From positions 496,001 to 560,000 of the forward strand of contig JALDRJ010000002.1 in NCBI GenBank assembly GCA_031315865.1: DNA of 64,000 bases. Direction: 5' to 3'. The translations under genes and the position numbers were made by a program. Positions within the stretch are counted from its first letter, which is position 1. Every line of letters starts with the position of its first letter. Under the pieces are notes generated by a model. The model saw nothing but the letters and a program-made list of their open reading frames with translations, was not told the DNA's origin and made no database searches. Shown piece after piece: positions 10,309 through 20,009 of the stretch. Origin of the DNA: Nitrospirales bacterium (GTDB lineage: Bacteria > Nitrospirota > Nitrospiria > Nitrospirales > UBA8639).

Positions 10309-11205
10309 TCACTTTTCAGGCTTCGACTCTGTACCTTTCGCATCTTTGGCGCATCGAAATCCAATCGTCAGATCACTAAACGTTGGTTCAGCCTTCGCAC
10401 GGGTAGTCACACGAATCTGTCGTGGCTCATCTTCCCATGAACCTCCACGTAAGACCTTTCGATCTCCAGTTTCTGGTCCTTTGGGATTTTTCTCAGGGCT
10501 ATCCTCATAGTAATACCGGTCATACCAGTCTGCGACCCATTCAGCCGCATTTCCAGACATATGGTACAAGCCATAAGGGCTCTTTCCTCCGGTCTTCAGC
10601 CCATGCCGAATACTCATTCCGACGACGCCGCTTGTGACGGGAGCCAGCGTGATCGGATAGCTCACCCACCCCGTAATACCATGATTGTATCGAGCGATAT
10701 CAACAAACGGCTGCATATGTCCCCAGGGATATCGCCGGCCATCCGTCCCACGCGCGGCTTTCTCCCACTCAGCTTCCGTCGGCAATCGTTTGTCCACCCA
10801 TTGACAATACAGATTCGCAGACTCCCATGTGACACCGACGGCAGGACGATCCGCCGCCTCACCAAACGCCATGCCATCATCCCAAAGAGGCGGAGGCTCA
10901 ATCTTAAGATTCTCGTCCAAAAACTTTTGAAACTCCGACATTGTCACTTCATAGCGATCGATATAATAGGCATCCAGAAACACCTCATGCTCCGGTCGTT
11001 CATTCCGTTGACCGTCGTGATCTCCCATGAGAAATTTGCCTTCTGGAATCAGGATCATTGAACCGATGGGCGGAGAACCTTCTGATTGACCGCCTTTGTC
11101 ACCCACATCCCAAACGTCATCACTCATGGCAGGGCCAATCAACGGATAGCCAAAACTTACGAGTCCCACGACACAATAGATTGTGAAACGACAAACTGGA
11201 TTCAT
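10309..11205 (-). CDS. Secreted formylglycine-generating-enzyme (SUMF1) fold protein
   Basis: The 298-aa product has an N-terminal signal peptide (hydrophobic residues 9-26) and a full FGE-sulfatase domain: MILIPEGKFLMGDHDGQRNE, the YYIDRYEVT strand, RLPTEAEWEKAARG, SGNAAEWVADWYD and VLRGGSWEDE ... RTTxRAKAEP...IGFRCA. The catalytic Cys pair of genuine formylglycine generators is not obvious in the usual place, so it may be a binding or structural member (as in EgtB-like or porphyrin-linked paralogues) rather than a sulfatase activator. No sulfatase gene is nearby. It is likely periplasmic. Confidence 0.8.
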   Translation of the reverse strand: MNPVCRFTIYCVVGLVSFGYPLIGPAMSDDVWDVGDKGGQSEGSPPIGSMILIPEGKFLMGDHDGQRNERPEHEVFLDAYYIDRYEVTMSEFQKFLDENLKIEPPPLWDDGMAFGEAADRPAVGVTWESANLYCQWVDKRLPTEAEWEKAARGTDGRRYPWGHMQPFVDIARYNHGITGWVSYPITLAPVTSGVVGMSIRHGLKTGGKSPYGLYHMSGNAAEWVADWYDRYYYEDSPEKNPKGPETGDRKVLRGGSWEDEPRQIRVTTRAKAEPTFSDLTIGFRCAKDAKGTESKPEK

Positions 11206-11348
11206 AAGACTTCCTCTATAAGATGATGAATATGATAGGGGTTTGAATCATGAAGATTATCGCATCGTTTTTCCACACATGAGAACTCTATAGCCGCTTC
11301 AAATCATTTCCGCTTTTCAAGAAACCTTCTTAACTTCAGGATAACACA

Positions 11349-11377
11349 AAGCCGCTGAAGCAGACCTTCAGCGGCTT
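11349..11377 (-). terminator. Rho-independent terminator of tRNA-Glu
   Basis: A perfect 12-bp stem (AAGCCGCTGAAG and complement) with a 5-nt loop lies 6 nt beyond the CCA end of tRNA-Glu. On the transcribed strand it is followed by the T-rich TTTGTGTT. Confidence 0.8.
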
Positions 11378-11383
11378 GGATCT

Positions 11384-11461
11384 TGGCGTCCCCAACGGGA
11401 TTTGAACCCGTGTTACCAGCGTGAAAGGCTGGTGTCCTAGGCCAGGCTAGACGATGGGGAC
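11384..11461 (-). tRNA. tRNA-Glu (TTC)
   Basis: The full cloverleaf reads on the minus strand: acceptor GTCCCCA pairing with TGGGGAC, anticodon stem ACCAGC/GCTGGT with loop CTTTCAC (anticodon TTC), and T-arm GGGTTCAAATCCC. CCA is encoded. A strong terminator hairpin follows. Confidence 0.96.
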
Positions 11462-11696
11462 TTGGAAAATTGATATTGAGAATGTTGAGTTCTTTACGGT
11501 AACGGCAAAACTGTTTCGGCCTCTACGAAAAGTCCCCCGTGTTCTACCAGAAAATCCTGGCTATTTTTCGTCAGAAAGTTTTTTGTCTTTTATAAAAGTG
11601 ACACAATTTCATATTGTAACAATGAGGGAAATACTGGTCAAATCGTGATGGTCCATCTCGTATTTTCTTGAATCAAAAACCAAACATTAATGGCAT

Positions 11697-12140
11697 GAGA
11701 GTGGGCCTGTAAGCCGGATTCTGTTCCGATCGACGCATAGCCAATCGGTGGTGATCATTTCTCTAGGACTTAGATTACTCTAAGCCTCTAGCAACCTACC
11801 CGGGAACAAAGATCGGGCCAATCTTTCTCAATCCTTCATCTTCGAAATCCTAATCCAGGTCCGAGAATGAAAGATGGAATCGTTCCCCTATTTGGTCTTG
11901 CTCCAAGTGACGCTTGCCTTGCCACCTATGTCACCATAGGCGCGGTAGGCTCTTACCCTGCCATTTCACCCTTACCTGTCATAAGGTCATGAAAGTCACG
12001 ACCTTATCCATCGGCGGTTTGTTTTCTGTGGCGCCGGTGTCGGATCACTCCGCCTGGGTATTACCCAGCACCTTGCCCTCTGGAGTCCGGACTTTCCTCT
12101 GACTCGCATGCGGTCAGCGATCACCCGTCCCACTCTCTCA
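11697..12140 (-). ncRNA. rnpB: RNase P RNA, bacterial type A
   Basis: This is the catalytic RNA that trims tRNA 5' leaders. On the minus strand the 5' conserved block GAGGAAAGTCCGGACTCC and the 3' block ACAGAATCCGGCTTAC are both present. The ends pair: GAGAGTGGG at the 5' end and CCCACTCTC at the 3' end form helix P1. Length is about 443 nt. The 5' end is set by the P1 pairing and may be off by a few bases. It lies between the zinc-ribbon gene and tRNA-Glu. Confidence 0.95.
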
Positions 12141-12292
12141 GCCACGCTTATCATAGGTGCCGGATAGCACGAATGCAAGAAATGTATATCCAATACGTAT
12201 CGTTGATAAAATCAGAAGAGCACAGGCAATTGAAGAACGAATCTGTCAGGATCGTTCAGCTGGGCAGGCTTTCTCAATCGTAATGTGCCAAT

Positions 12293-13045
12293 TTACACGC
12301 TCGGCGCAACAGGCGGTTGCGTTTCGACTGTCGCGTCGGCCGAGGGCTCCCAATACAAAATGCGATGGCAATATGAACAGTTCAAGAGTTCATCTGCTCG
12401 TTTCACTTCAGCGACTAACTGAGGAGGCAACTGTAATCGACAGCCGGAACAGGTTCCATCTTTCACTTTGGCGATCGCAAATCCCTTGCGAAGAGTCTTC
12501 AACTTCATGTATCGCGACAAAAGACCTCGGTCCACCTGCTCAGTCAATGACTTGTGCTCGCGCTCCAGCGTTGACAATTCTTGATCTAACGAAGTCAGTG
12601 TCGAGTCTAGCGTTTGTTTGGCCTGCCCGAATGCTTGCTCAACTTCTCTGGCCTGTGTTTCTACTTCTTTTTGTTCATTATCATTCTGCTCAGCTTGCTC
12701 AAGTACTCCAAGCAGAATCTCTTCAAGGGAATCTTTTTTCTTTCTCGCTAATTCAATTTCGAATAAATGAGCCTGATATTCTTTGTTGGTCTTGAGGTCA
12801 TTAAGGCGTCCACGAAGCTTTTGAAGATGTTCTTCTTGTAGGGATAATTCATGCTCGCCATCCCGGCGTTGCTTGCTTAACACTTCACCAGTCTCTTTAA
12901 GGCTTTTGAGCCGTTGATGGACTTCGAGTAAGGGACGTTCAGCGGCCTTAATGCGATCGGGATGTTTCTTCTTTTGGTCAAGGATTTCAAAAATTCGTAA
13001 ATCGTATTGTTGAAGTTCGATAAGAAATTGTAGCTGAGAATTCAA
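12293..13045 (-). CDS. Coiled-coil protein with C4-type zinc ribbon (COG1579 family)
   Basis: The 250-aa product has a long charged coiled coil (about residues 10-180) rich in Glu, Lys and Gln heptads. A short zinc ribbon follows, with Cys pairs DGTCSGCRLQLPP and LNCSYCHRILYWE, four ligands in all. This is the layout of the COG1579 / zf-RING_7 family, often encoded near RNase P RNA or Nif3-like genes and of unclear function (proposed nucleic-acid binding). It sits directly upstream of rnpB on the same strand. The last 20 residues are Pro/Val-rich and disordered. Confidence 0.85.
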   Translation of the reverse strand: MNSQLQFLIELQQYDLRIFEILDQKKKHPDRIKAAERPLLEVHQRLKSLKETGEVLSKQRRDGEHELSLQEEHLQKLRGRLNDLKTNKEYQAHLFEIELARKKKDSLEEILLGVLEQAEQNDNEQKEVETQAREVEQAFGQAKQTLDSTLTSLDQELSTLEREHKSLTEQVDRGLLSRYMKLKTLRKGFAIAKVKDGTCSGCRLQLPPQLVAEVKRADELLNCSYCHRILYWEPSADATVETQPPVAPSV

Positions 13046-13149
13046 GGGGACCTCTACCTCTATCTAATAGATAAAACTGTCAATAAACATGGGCGTGGGT
13101 GTGTATTCACAATATCCCTGAAAGTCTTTGTTTCCCTAAAATTATAACA

Positions 13150-13226
13150 TGGTGGGCCCACTAGGACTTGAACCTAGGACCAACTGATTATGAGTCAGCC
13201 GCTCTAACCACCTGAGCTATGGGCCC
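13150..13226 (-). tRNA. tRNA with CAT anticodon, probably tRNA-Ile2 (lysidine-modified)
   Basis: The minus strand gives a complete cloverleaf: acceptor GGGCCCA/TGGGCCC, D-arm AGCTCAGGTGGTTAGAGC, anticodon loop CTCATAA and T-arm TAGGTTCAAGTCCTA, with CCA encoded. The segment GACTCATAATC followed by TTGGTC matches the pattern of bacterial tRNA-Ile2 (C34 converted to lysidine by TilS) better than elongator tRNA-Met. Identity as Ile2 rather than Met is an inference. Confidence 0.85.
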
Positions 13227-13373
13227 TGTAGGGAAAATTGTTAGCCCTTCACTTTAAACGACAGACATGGACCTCAGCAACTTTTTTCTTATTTTCAGAC
13301 TTTCATGTAAGCAAATATCTGTAATTTCAAAACCTGAGTACTTGCGAGCAAATTCCTTTTTCTGTTTGGCGAT

Positions 13374-13413
13374 CACGTTGATCGCAACCCGCTAGCGGGT
13401 AGCGATCAACGTG
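13374..13413. repeat. 40-bp near-perfect palindrome over the dnaG stop codon
   Basis: Two 20-bp arms (13374-13393 and 13394-13413) meet with no spacer and differ at one position. The dnaG TAG lies at the centre. The transcript would form a very stable hairpin. No T-run follows on the minus strand, so it is not a classical terminator. Confidence 0.8.
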
Positions 13414-15233
13414 GCTTTCTGGCCACGCAGTTCATTGATTTCAATGACCAACCGTTGAATATCTTCTGATTTTTGTTCTTGCTCCGCAATCCGCAATTCC
13501 GCGATGCGTTCATTCAAGGCATGCTGAATATATTTCCGTTCTAATGTCACGACGCACTCTTGGAAGTACACAGTCGGATCGTCAAAATGCATATCAGCTA
13601 ACATTAGATGTGTGATGATGGATCCACATTCGGAATCTTGCAGCGCTTCTGCCTGCAAGGACTCGACGTCGAGATGACCATCGGCATCAACGTGAGCCAA
13701 CACGCATTGCACGATGCGTCTATATTGAGGAACGGTAAACATCTCTGCTTTGACTTGCTTGAGCTGTTCCGTATTCAGGCTGTCCTGCAGAGCTAGGATG
13801 AGAACATCGCGTTCTTCAGGACTCCCTTTTGGCAAGAGAAGCTGACTCGAAGACCTTACATCGCGTTGAGGCTGTCGTTCGGAGGAGCGATTCGGCTTGG
13901 ACTGCAACATGGGATACCGCGCGAGCAATGTCTCCTCACGTATACCCAGACGTTCGGAAACCAGTTGAATGCGCTCTTCTCGCTCGATCGGATTGTTCGT
14001 TTTCTGTAAGAGTCGAAGGATGTCATCGACACATTGCACACGCTCCTCGATCGACGCGGACTCCTGCCCTTTCAGAGAATGATGAATGGCAAAATCGAGC
14101 AACGAACAGGCATGTGTTTCAAGGTCTTGAAACGCCTCAACCCCCTGAGTCCGGATATACGTATCCGGATCATCTCCCTGAGGCAGGACGATCACCTTCA
14201 CAGTCAGCCCCGTGTTCATGAATAGGTCTAGCGTTCGAAGCGCCGCTCGAATACCGGCTGCATCGCCGTCGAAAAATAAGAGCACGCTTTTGACTAGACG
14301 CCGTATGGCCTGAATATGATCCGAGGTGACGGCTGTCCCTAGCGGAGCGGCCACATGCTGGATCCCCGCTTGGTAGAGCGCCAAGACATCAAAATACCCC
14401 TCGACCAATATAAGACGGCCTATCCGACTTGCCGCTTCGCGAGTTTTGTCAAATCCAAACAACGTTCGACTTTTTGAAAACCAGGGAGTCTCGGGCGAAT
14501 TGAGATATTTTGGCATCTGCTCATCGTTGACAGTCCGTCCGCCAAAGGCGATCACGTGCCCCCGCGTGTCAGTGATGGGAAACATGATACGGTCCCGAAA
14601 TCGATCGTACCCTTGAGGACGGGCTGTAGTCGGTCGAGATCCCTGATCTTTTTTGATAATGAGACCTGACTGAAACAACTCCTCATGCTTGATACCCGCT
14701 TTCTCGAGGTGAAACAAAAGTCCATTCCAGGATGACGGCGCGTAACCGACCCCGAACTTCTCGATGATCTCATGAGACATGCCTCGGCTTTCGAGGTACT
14801 GTCGGGCATGCTGTCCAACCTCAACATTCCTCAAGTTCTGTTGAAACCATTCCGCGGCAATGGCATGGATGTGATGGTAACGTTCCCTCCCTGAACTGGC
14901 CTTGTCGACGCTTCGGTCCCTTGCATGAGATTCCAGACGCACTCCGGCCAGCTTGGCCATTTCCTCAACGGATTCGGTAAATCCCAACCCTTCACGCTTC
15001 ATCAAAAACGTGAAGACATCTCCGCCAACGCCGCACCCAAAGCAGTGGAACATCTGACGACCGGGGCTCACGGAAAACGATGGGCTTTTTTCAGAATGGA
15101 ATGGGCATAAGCCCTTGAAGTTTTGACCTGTTTTGGTCAGGGTGACGTAGCGGGAGATCACATCGACGATATCAGCGTGATCACGGATTTGCTGGAGCGT
15201 TTCTGGAGGAATGCCCTTCCTTGAACCTGACAA
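13392..15233 (-). CDS. dnaG: DNA primase
   Basis: This enzyme makes RNA primers for the replication fork. The product is 613 aa, a usual length. The N-terminal CHC2 zinc finger has C43, H46, C64 and C67 (CPFHSEKS ... FHCFGCG). The catalytic core and TOPRIM domain follow, with LILVEGYFDVLAL and VLLFFDGDAAG carrying the acidic metal ligands. The C-terminal part is the helicase-interaction domain. The gene stands outside a typical rpsU-dnaG-rpoD operon: upstream is the HIT gene (115 bp gap) and downstream tRNA-Ile2. The stop codon sits in the middle of a 40-bp palindrome. Confidence 0.96.
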   Translation of the reverse strand: MSGSRKGIPPETLQQIRDHADIVDVISRYVTLTKTGQNFKGLCPFHSEKSPSFSVSPGRQMFHCFGCGVGGDVFTFLMKREGLGFTESVEEMAKLAGVRLESHARDRSVDKASSGRERYHHIHAIAAEWFQQNLRNVEVGQHARQYLESRGMSHEIIEKFGVGYAPSSWNGLLFHLEKAGIKHEELFQSGLIIKKDQGSRPTTARPQGYDRFRDRIMFPITDTRGHVIAFGGRTVNDEQMPKYLNSPETPWFSKSRTLFGFDKTREAASRIGRLILVEGYFDVLALYQAGIQHVAAPLGTAVTSDHIQAIRRLVKSVLLFFDGDAAGIRAALRTLDLFMNTGLTVKVIVLPQGDDPDTYIRTQGVEAFQDLETHACSLLDFAIHHSLKGQESASIEERVQCVDDILRLLQKTNNPIEREERIQLVSERLGIREETLLARYPMLQSKPNRSSERQPQRDVRSSSQLLLPKGSPEERDVLILALQDSLNTEQLKQVKAEMFTVPQYRRIVQCVLAHVDADGHLDVESLQAEALQDSECGSIITHLMLADMHFDDPTVYFQECVVTLERKYIQHALNERIAELRIAEQEQKSEDIQRLVIEINELRGQKATLIATR

Positions 15234-15347
15234 GTCGTTCCTCTCAGTTTCAGGAAAATCCTCTTAGCCAACGAAAAGCTTGAACGTCAACTTGCACACT
15301 CTCATGTTGACAACGACGCACAGTAAGCTGGATATGGACAAAGCTGT

Positions 15348-15692
15348 TTAACCTGGAGGCCACTGAAACCTTCGTCCCCCCAAGACATGAACGTGAAGAT
15401 GAAAGACCGTCTGCCCGGCTTCTCGCCCGATATTGGTCACGACTCGGTATCCGTTCGTCTCCAGTCCCTTGTCCTTGGCGACACGTACACATGCCAACAT
15501 TAACTTCCCCAGCAGGGCTTGATCCGTTTCTTCCGCGTCTGACAATGCCACCAGATGCTTCTTGGGAATCACAAGCGCATGAACCGGAGCTTGGGGGTTG
15601 AGATCCTCAAACGCGAGACAATCATCGTCTTCGTACAACTTGGCCGATGAGATACTTCCGTCGACGATCTTACAGAAAATACAGTCGTTCAT
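15348..15692 (-). CDS. HIT-family (HINT-like) nucleotide-binding protein
   Basis: The 114-aa product belongs to the HIT superfamily of nucleotidyl hydrolases. It starts CIFCKIVDGSI, as in Hint proteins, and carries the histidine triad HLHVHVLGG near the C-terminus. Typical activity is hydrolysis of purine phosphoramidates. Its ATG overlaps the hisIE stop (ATGA), so it is the last gene of the his operon. A HIT protein placed after his genes is common; a direct role in histidine synthesis is not established. Confidence 0.92.
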   Translation of the reverse strand: MNDCIFCKIVDGSISSAKLYEDDDCLAFEDLNPQAPVHALVIPKKHLVALSDAEETDQALLGKLMLACVRVAKDKGLETNGYRVVTNIGREAGQTVFHLHVHVLGGRRFQWPPG

Positions 15693-16384
15693 GATGAATT
15701 TCCCCGTTCAGTCCGCAACCCTGATTTGCCAAACCGTTTCCCCAGTTCTTGAAAAACATCGCCCGGCGGTACGTCAACATGCCCCAACGCCACGATGGTA
15801 TGAAACCAGAGGTCAGCGACTTCGTATATGATTTCCGAGCGGTCTTGATTCTTGACTGCCAACGCAACCTCACCGGACTCCTCAATCACTTTCTTAAGAA
15901 TCCGGTCTGTGCCTCCTTGCAACAACCTAGATACATAGGAACCCTCTTGAGGGTTTAGCTTGCGTTCGGCGACCATCTGATAGAGCCGTTCCAGTATTCC
16001 TCCCCACGCCTGGTTGACCGGTTCGTGTATGGCCTCATCCTGCTCGTCAAGACTGACCTCTGCGAAAAAACAGGTCCGGTTTCCCGTATGACACGTCGGA
16101 CCAATGGGCTCGGCTACCACAAGCACCGTATCACGATCACAATCGATAAAGAGATTTTTGACGAGTAGTTCATGCCCTGAAGTCTCGCCTTTTTTCCAAA
16201 GCGTTTGACGGGATCGGCTCCAAAAATGCACTCGCTTGGTTTCCCGGGTCGCCTGCAAGGCTTCCTGGTTCATAAACCCAACCATCAAGACTGTCCCGTC
16301 AAGCCAATCCTGGACAACAACCGGCAACAAGCCATTCTCAGAAAACCGTACATGCTGAACCAACGAGGTATGATTCATCGCCAA
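15689..16384 (-). CDS. hisIE: Bifunctional phosphoribosyl-AMP cyclohydrolase / phosphoribosyl-ATP pyrophosphatase
   Basis: This protein catalyses steps 2 and 3 of histidine synthesis. The 231-aa fusion has an N-terminal HisI domain (about residues 10-115), with [12 protein letters not shown] and [12 protein letters not shown] giving the Asp and Cys metal ligands. The C-terminal HisE domain (about 130-225) has [19 protein letters not shown] and the metal-binding EVADLWFH segment. It overlaps hisF by 10 bp upstream and the HIT gene by 4 bp downstream. Confidence 0.95.
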   Translation of the reverse strand: MAMNHTSLVQHVRFSENGLLPVVVQDWLDGTVLMVGFMNQEALQATRETKRVHFWSRSRQTLWKKGETSGHELLVKNLFIDCDRDTVLVVAEPIGPTCHTGNRTCFFAEVSLDEQDEAIHEPVNQAWGGILERLYQMVAERKLNPQEGSYVSRLLQGGTDRILKKVIEESGEVALAVKNQDRSEIIYEVADLWFHTIVALGHVDVPPGDVFQELGKRFGKSGLRTERGNSS

Positions 16385-17181
16385 ACTGTGGAATTCTCCT
16401 CTACCATTCGTACTGACACGCCCTGTTGGAGCAAATAGGTTTTAGCTTGAGCGATCGAATACGTCTTATAGTGAAAAATTGAAGCGGCCAGTACCGCATC
16501 GGCATGTCCAACCGCCAATGCCTCGTACAGATGGTGAAGCGACCCTGCACCTCCTGACGCAATAACCGGCACCGACACCGCCTGAGAGACGGCCGCCGTA
16601 AGCGGTAGGTCATAGCCGTCTTTCTGCCCATCTTGGTCCATGCTCGTGAGGAGAATTTCTCCGGCTCCGAATTCCGTCATCTGTTTGGCCCAAGACACCA
16701 CGTCAAGACCGGTAGGACGACGGCCTCCATGCGTAAAGACTTCCCAACCTGCCCCATTCGAGGACGGGTCATTTCCCGTTTTCTGTTTGGCGTCAATAGC
16801 CACGACGATACATTGTGAACCAAAACGTTTGGCGCCCGCTTTGACAAAGTCCGGATCCTTGACCGCGGCCGTATTGATGCTCACTTTGTCCGCTCCCGAT
16901 TCCAGGAGACGACGAATATCCTCAAGAGTCCGTATGCCTCCGCCAACGGTGAGAGGCATAAACACATGATCAGCCGTGCGGGCGACTACATCCAGTATCG
17001 TATCCCGTTGTTCATGAGAAGCCGTGATATCTAAAAAGCAGAGTTCATCAGCACCTGCTTTATCGTACTCTTTTGCCACCTCAACCGGATCTCCGGCATC
17101 ACGAAGATCGACGAACGACACGCCTTTCACTACTCGCCCATCCTTCACGTCTAGACAGGGAATAATCCGTTTGGCTAGCAC
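16375..17181 (-). CDS. hisF: Imidazole glycerol phosphate synthase, cyclase subunit
   Basis: Together with HisH this TIM-barrel enzyme makes IGP and AICAR from PRFAR. The product is 268 aa. The catalytic Asp residues are seen in [15 protein letters not shown] (D11) and VVAIDAKQK. The phosphate-binding loops are VGGGIRT and IASGGAGS. The [16 protein letters not shown] loop is slightly longer than in short homologues. The gene overlaps the hisA stop by 7 bp. Confidence 0.96.
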   Translation of the reverse strand: MLAKRIIPCLDVKDGRVVKGVSFVDLRDAGDPVEVAKEYDKAGADELCFLDITASHEQRDTILDVVARTADHVFMPLTVGGGIRTLEDIRRLLESGADKVSINTAAVKDPDFVKAGAKRFGSQCIVVAIDAKQKTGNDPSSNGAGWEVFTHGGRRPTGLDVVSWAKQMTEFGAGEILLTSMDQDGQKDGYDLPLTAAVSQAVSVPVIASGGAGSLHHLYEALAVGHADAVLAASIFHYKTYSIAQAKTYLLQQGVSVRMVEENSTVWR

Positions 17182-17921
17182 GAGGCCTCTTGACTGCTTG
17201 GTCCAGAGGCGGCTGAAAGAGCTGAGGCGAACTGAATCGCCCCTTCATAGAGAGCCTTGCCAATAATTACGCCGGAAACTTCTGGGTAAATGTTTCGAAT
17301 CGCGGCGATATCGGAAATTTTCGTGACTCCGCCTGACGCAATGAGGGGCAGTTTCGTGAGCGTTGTCATGTGTTTGAGTGCCGGAATATTCGGGCCATCC
17401 AACATGCCATCGCGGGAAATATCCGTGAACACGATTCCCGCGAGTGGGTAGTCTGAAAATATTGGGAGAATATCTTCTGGTGTTTTTCCCGACTCGTTCA
17501 TCCATCCATGTGAAGCAATTTCCCCGTTCTTCACATCGATGCCGACCACGATTTTATGGGGAAACTCCTCGCAACTGTCAGCAACCAATTGCGGCTGCTC
17601 CAAAGCGACCGTGCCGAGCACGACCCGCGCCACCCCCATCGACATGTATTCCCGTATCGTCTCAATCGAACGAATCCCGCCTCCCACTTGGACCGGAATC
17701 GAGAGATTCTTCACGATAGACGCCACATGTTCGAAGTTCTGAGGCCGTCCTTGGACGGCACCATCTAAATCAACGACATGCAGCCATTCAGCGCCAAGAG
17801 ACTGCCAATGCTTTGCCATCGCAGGAGGATCATCGGAATACCGGGTTTCTTTTCCCATATCCCCCTGTCGTAACCGGACGCATCGTCCTTGCTTGAGATC
17901 AATCGCAGGATAAATCGTCAT
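17175..17921 (-). CDS. hisA: ProFAR isomerase HisA
   Basis: This TIM-barrel isomerase converts ProFAR to PRFAR. The start is placed at ATG 17921 ([17 protein letters not shown]), the conserved N-terminus with catalytic Asp8; an upstream in-frame ATG (17972) would add 17 non-conserved residues. The product is 248 aa. Phosphate loops are VGGGIRS and IASGGVTK, and FTDISRDGM carries the second catalytic Asp. It lies 25 bp after the lipoprotein gene inserted in the his operon. Confidence 0.95.
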   Translation of the reverse strand: MTIYPAIDLKQGRCVRLRQGDMGKETRYSDDPPAMAKHWQSLGAEWLHVVDLDGAVQGRPQNFEHVASIVKNLSIPVQVGGGIRSIETIREYMSMGVARVVLGTVALEQPQLVADSCEEFPHKIVVGIDVKNGEIASHGWMNESGKTPEDILPIFSDYPLAGIVFTDISRDGMLDGPNIPALKHMTTLTKLPLIASGGVTKISDIAAIRNIYPEVSGVIIGKALYEGAIQFASALSAASGPSSQEASC

Positions 17922-17946
17922 GGGATTGCTATTCGCCTCACTACCA

Positions 17947-18732
17947 TTACCTCTCGTTTGACGACCCGTCACCGCCCACAGGAAATTGTTTCATCATTTT
18001 CTGTATGCCATACTTCGCCAGTTCTTTCGCCGTGACAAATGCCCCTCCCCGCTCGACAAAACCCATAAAATCTTCATTCATCGGTCGTTGTTCCTCGTAG
18101 TACTCTCCGGTCCAATAAATCCTCTTTGCCGCCACATCAACCAAGTGAACCTCTATGCCCACGGCGGCTGGCGTTGCTCCAAGTTTGCTCCCCACACGTT
18201 CTCGATACGTCCGAATCAGACCGATGAGGACTGCGTCGACGTCAAGCTGTATGCCAACGCGGCCAACCCGTTCGTTCCAAGATAAGGCTTCCTCGACTGC
18301 AGTCAGTATGATGAACGCGTTTTCGACTTCCTGCGCCGAAACGAGTTGAAGGCCTGGACGATGCTCCAGAGCTTCATACACCATCCTGGTAACCTGCTGT
18401 GCGGCGATCGCCGGGATCTTCATCCGTTCGCCATAAGCCAGACGGCCCCCCTCTGATTGAGAGGTGGGAAGTTGAAACTGGGAACGAATCTCCGGGGAGA
18501 CGATATTTTGTTGAGAGAAGGCCGGGACACGTTGTTGCGGCGTAGACAGGATTTGAAACGGGAGAATGGCAATTCGGTGAATCGTGCTTGGTTGAAATTC
18601 CGGAGAAGACACCACCGTTACCTTTGGGGGCACACAGGCCGCGAGCATCATGAGAAAACTCACGGACACGACGGCGCGTCCTAGATCGAAGCGTCCCCGT
18701 GCACGAGCCACATATGACCGATGGATTGGCAT
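17947..18732 (-). CDS. CsgG/LpoB-like outer-membrane lipoprotein embedded in the his operon
   Basis: The 261-aa predicted lipoprotein starts at ATG 18732. That ATG overlaps the hisH stop (TGATG), which argues against the longer frame starting inside hisH. The signal sequence ends in the lipobox LAAC. The mature part opens with RIAILPFQ, continues through a helix region (AAQQVTRMVYEALEHR) and the strands DVDAVLIGLIRTYRER and GIEVHLVDVAAKRIYWTGE. This is the alternation seen in the CsgG/FlgO/LpoB/GNA1162 fold. It has no link to histidine synthesis and is a passenger in the operon. Function unknown. Confidence 0.8.
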   Translation of the reverse strand: MPIHRSYVARARGRFDLGRAVVSVSFLMMLAACVPPKVTVVSSPEFQPSTIHRIAILPFQILSTPQQRVPAFSQQNIVSPEIRSQFQLPTSQSEGGRLAYGERMKIPAIAAQQVTRMVYEALEHRPGLQLVSAQEVENAFIILTAVEEALSWNERVGRVGIQLDVDAVLIGLIRTYRERVGSKLGATPAAVGIEVHLVDVAAKRIYWTGEYYEEQRPMNEDFMGFVERGGAFVTAKELAKYGIQKMMKQFPVGGDGSSNER

Positions 18733-19343
18733 CAATTCCAATTTCCAAAGTTTTGAAACAGTTGTAACCCGACTTTTTGACTTTTTTCCGGATGAAACTG
18801 TGACGCAAACACATTGTCCCTCCACACGCTCGATACGAATGGCACCCCATACGTGGTCGTCGTGCAAATCATCGACTCATCTTCAGGCACGACAAAATAC
18901 GAATGGACAAAATAGACATAACTATCGAACGAAATATCGTGCAAAAGCGGCGATGCTTGCTGAACAGTCACGGTGTTCCAACCCATATGAGGAATTTTCA
19001 AGCCCTTTTCAAAGTCAGGAAATCGTTTGACGGTTCCTGGGAAAATCCCTAGCCCTACATGCTTCCCAAACTCCTCACTTTCCGTAAACAGTAACTGTAA
19101 CCCCAGACAAATTCCCAAAAACGGCTTCCCGCTAGCGATCGATCGACGAATTGGCTCGATCAGCTCGTACCGCCGGAGGTTCTCCATACAATCTCCGAAT
19201 GCTCCGACTCCGGGTAGGACCACATGACTGGCATCAGCTATCTTCGAGACGTCTCGTGTCACGCAAGCCTGATGTCCTACAGTTTCAAAGGCTTTGGCGA
19301 CACTGCGAAGATTTCCCATCCCATAGTCGACAATCGCGATCAT
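18732..19343 (-). CDS. hisH: Imidazole glycerol phosphate synthase, glutaminase subunit
   Basis: This class-I glutamine amidotransferase supplies ammonia to HisF. The 203-aa product has MIAIVDYGMGNLRSV at the start and the nucleophile elbow GICLGLQLLF (catalytic Cys near residue 80). His and Glu of the triad lie near the C-terminus (ASQFHPEKSQ). The gene is separated from its partner hisF by the lipoprotein gene and hisA. Its stop shares one base with the lipoprotein start. Confidence 0.96.
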   Translation of the reverse strand: MIAIVDYGMGNLRSVAKAFETVGHQACVTRDVSKIADASHVVLPGVGAFGDCMENLRRYELIEPIRRSIASGKPFLGICLGLQLLFTESEEFGKHVGLGIFPGTVKRFPDFEKGLKIPHMGWNTVTVQQASPLLHDISFDSYVYFVHSYFVVPEDESMICTTTTYGVPFVSSVWRDNVFASQFHPEKSQKVGLQLFQNFGNWN

Positions 19344-19403
19344 ACGGAATCATCCTCCAACAGATCTTTCGACATGTAAAACGTATCTCCTCGTTATGTG
19401 AGA

Positions 19404-20009
19404 CTACAGAGAACCTTTCGTCGACAAGACCCCGATCACTCGTTCATCGCGACTGACCGCCTGCGCCAACGCCTTCGCCAAGGCTTTAAAAATCGCCTCC
19501 ATTTTGTGATGCGGGTTTCTCCCGTACATGAGATTGATATGAAGATTGAGCCCCCCCTGACTCACGAACGCTTGAAAAAAATCTTCAAACAACCCCAAAT
19601 CGAGGCTTTTGACCATATGCGACGGAAGATCCACGTTGTACACCAAATATGGCCGCCCGCTTAGGTCAACCGTCACCTGAGCCAGCGTCTCGTCCAGCGG
19701 GACACTCGCCCACCCAAATCGCACGATCCCGGCTTTGTCCCCGAGCGCTTGGCGCAATAAACCTCCCAACACGATTCCGATGTCTTCAATCGTATGGTGA
19801 TCATCAATATCCGTATCACCTTTTGCCTCCACGGTGAGGTCAAAAAAGCCATGCTTCGCTAAGAGCGTGAGCATATGATCTAAAAAGGGAATCGTGGTGT
19901 GAACCTCACTCCGGCCCGTTCCATCCAACGTCCATGACGCCTTGATGGACGTTTCGGAAGTCGTTCGCTCATCTGATGCTCTCCTCGGTTCATGGGACTT
20001 TTTCATCAC
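19404..20009 (-). CDS. hisB: Imidazoleglycerol-phosphate dehydratase
   Basis: This Mn-dependent enzyme dehydrates IGP to imidazole acetol phosphate. The 201-aa product is the monofunctional form, without the HAD phosphatase domain of enterobacterial HisB. Metal-binding motifs are FLDHML and [10 protein letters not shown] in the first half and [17 protein letters not shown] in the second. The ATG overlaps the hisD stop (ATGA). Histidinol-phosphatase and aminotransferase genes are not in this operon. Confidence 0.95.
   Translation of the reverse strand: MMKKSHEPRRASDERTTSETSIKASWTLDGTGRSEVHTTIPFLDHMLTLLAKHGFFDLTVEAKGDTDIDDHHTIEDIGIVLGGLLRQALGDKAGIVRFGWASVPLDETLAQVTVDLSGRPYLVYNVDLPSHMVKSLDLGLFEDFFQAFVSQGGLNLHINLMYGRNPHHKMEAIFKALAKALAQAVSRDERVIGVLSTKGSL

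Noticed and set aside
12157-12795. 212-codon plus-strand frame antisense to the zinc-ribbon gene
   Set aside because: It is the complement of a well supported coiled-coil gene and its product is low in recognisable features.
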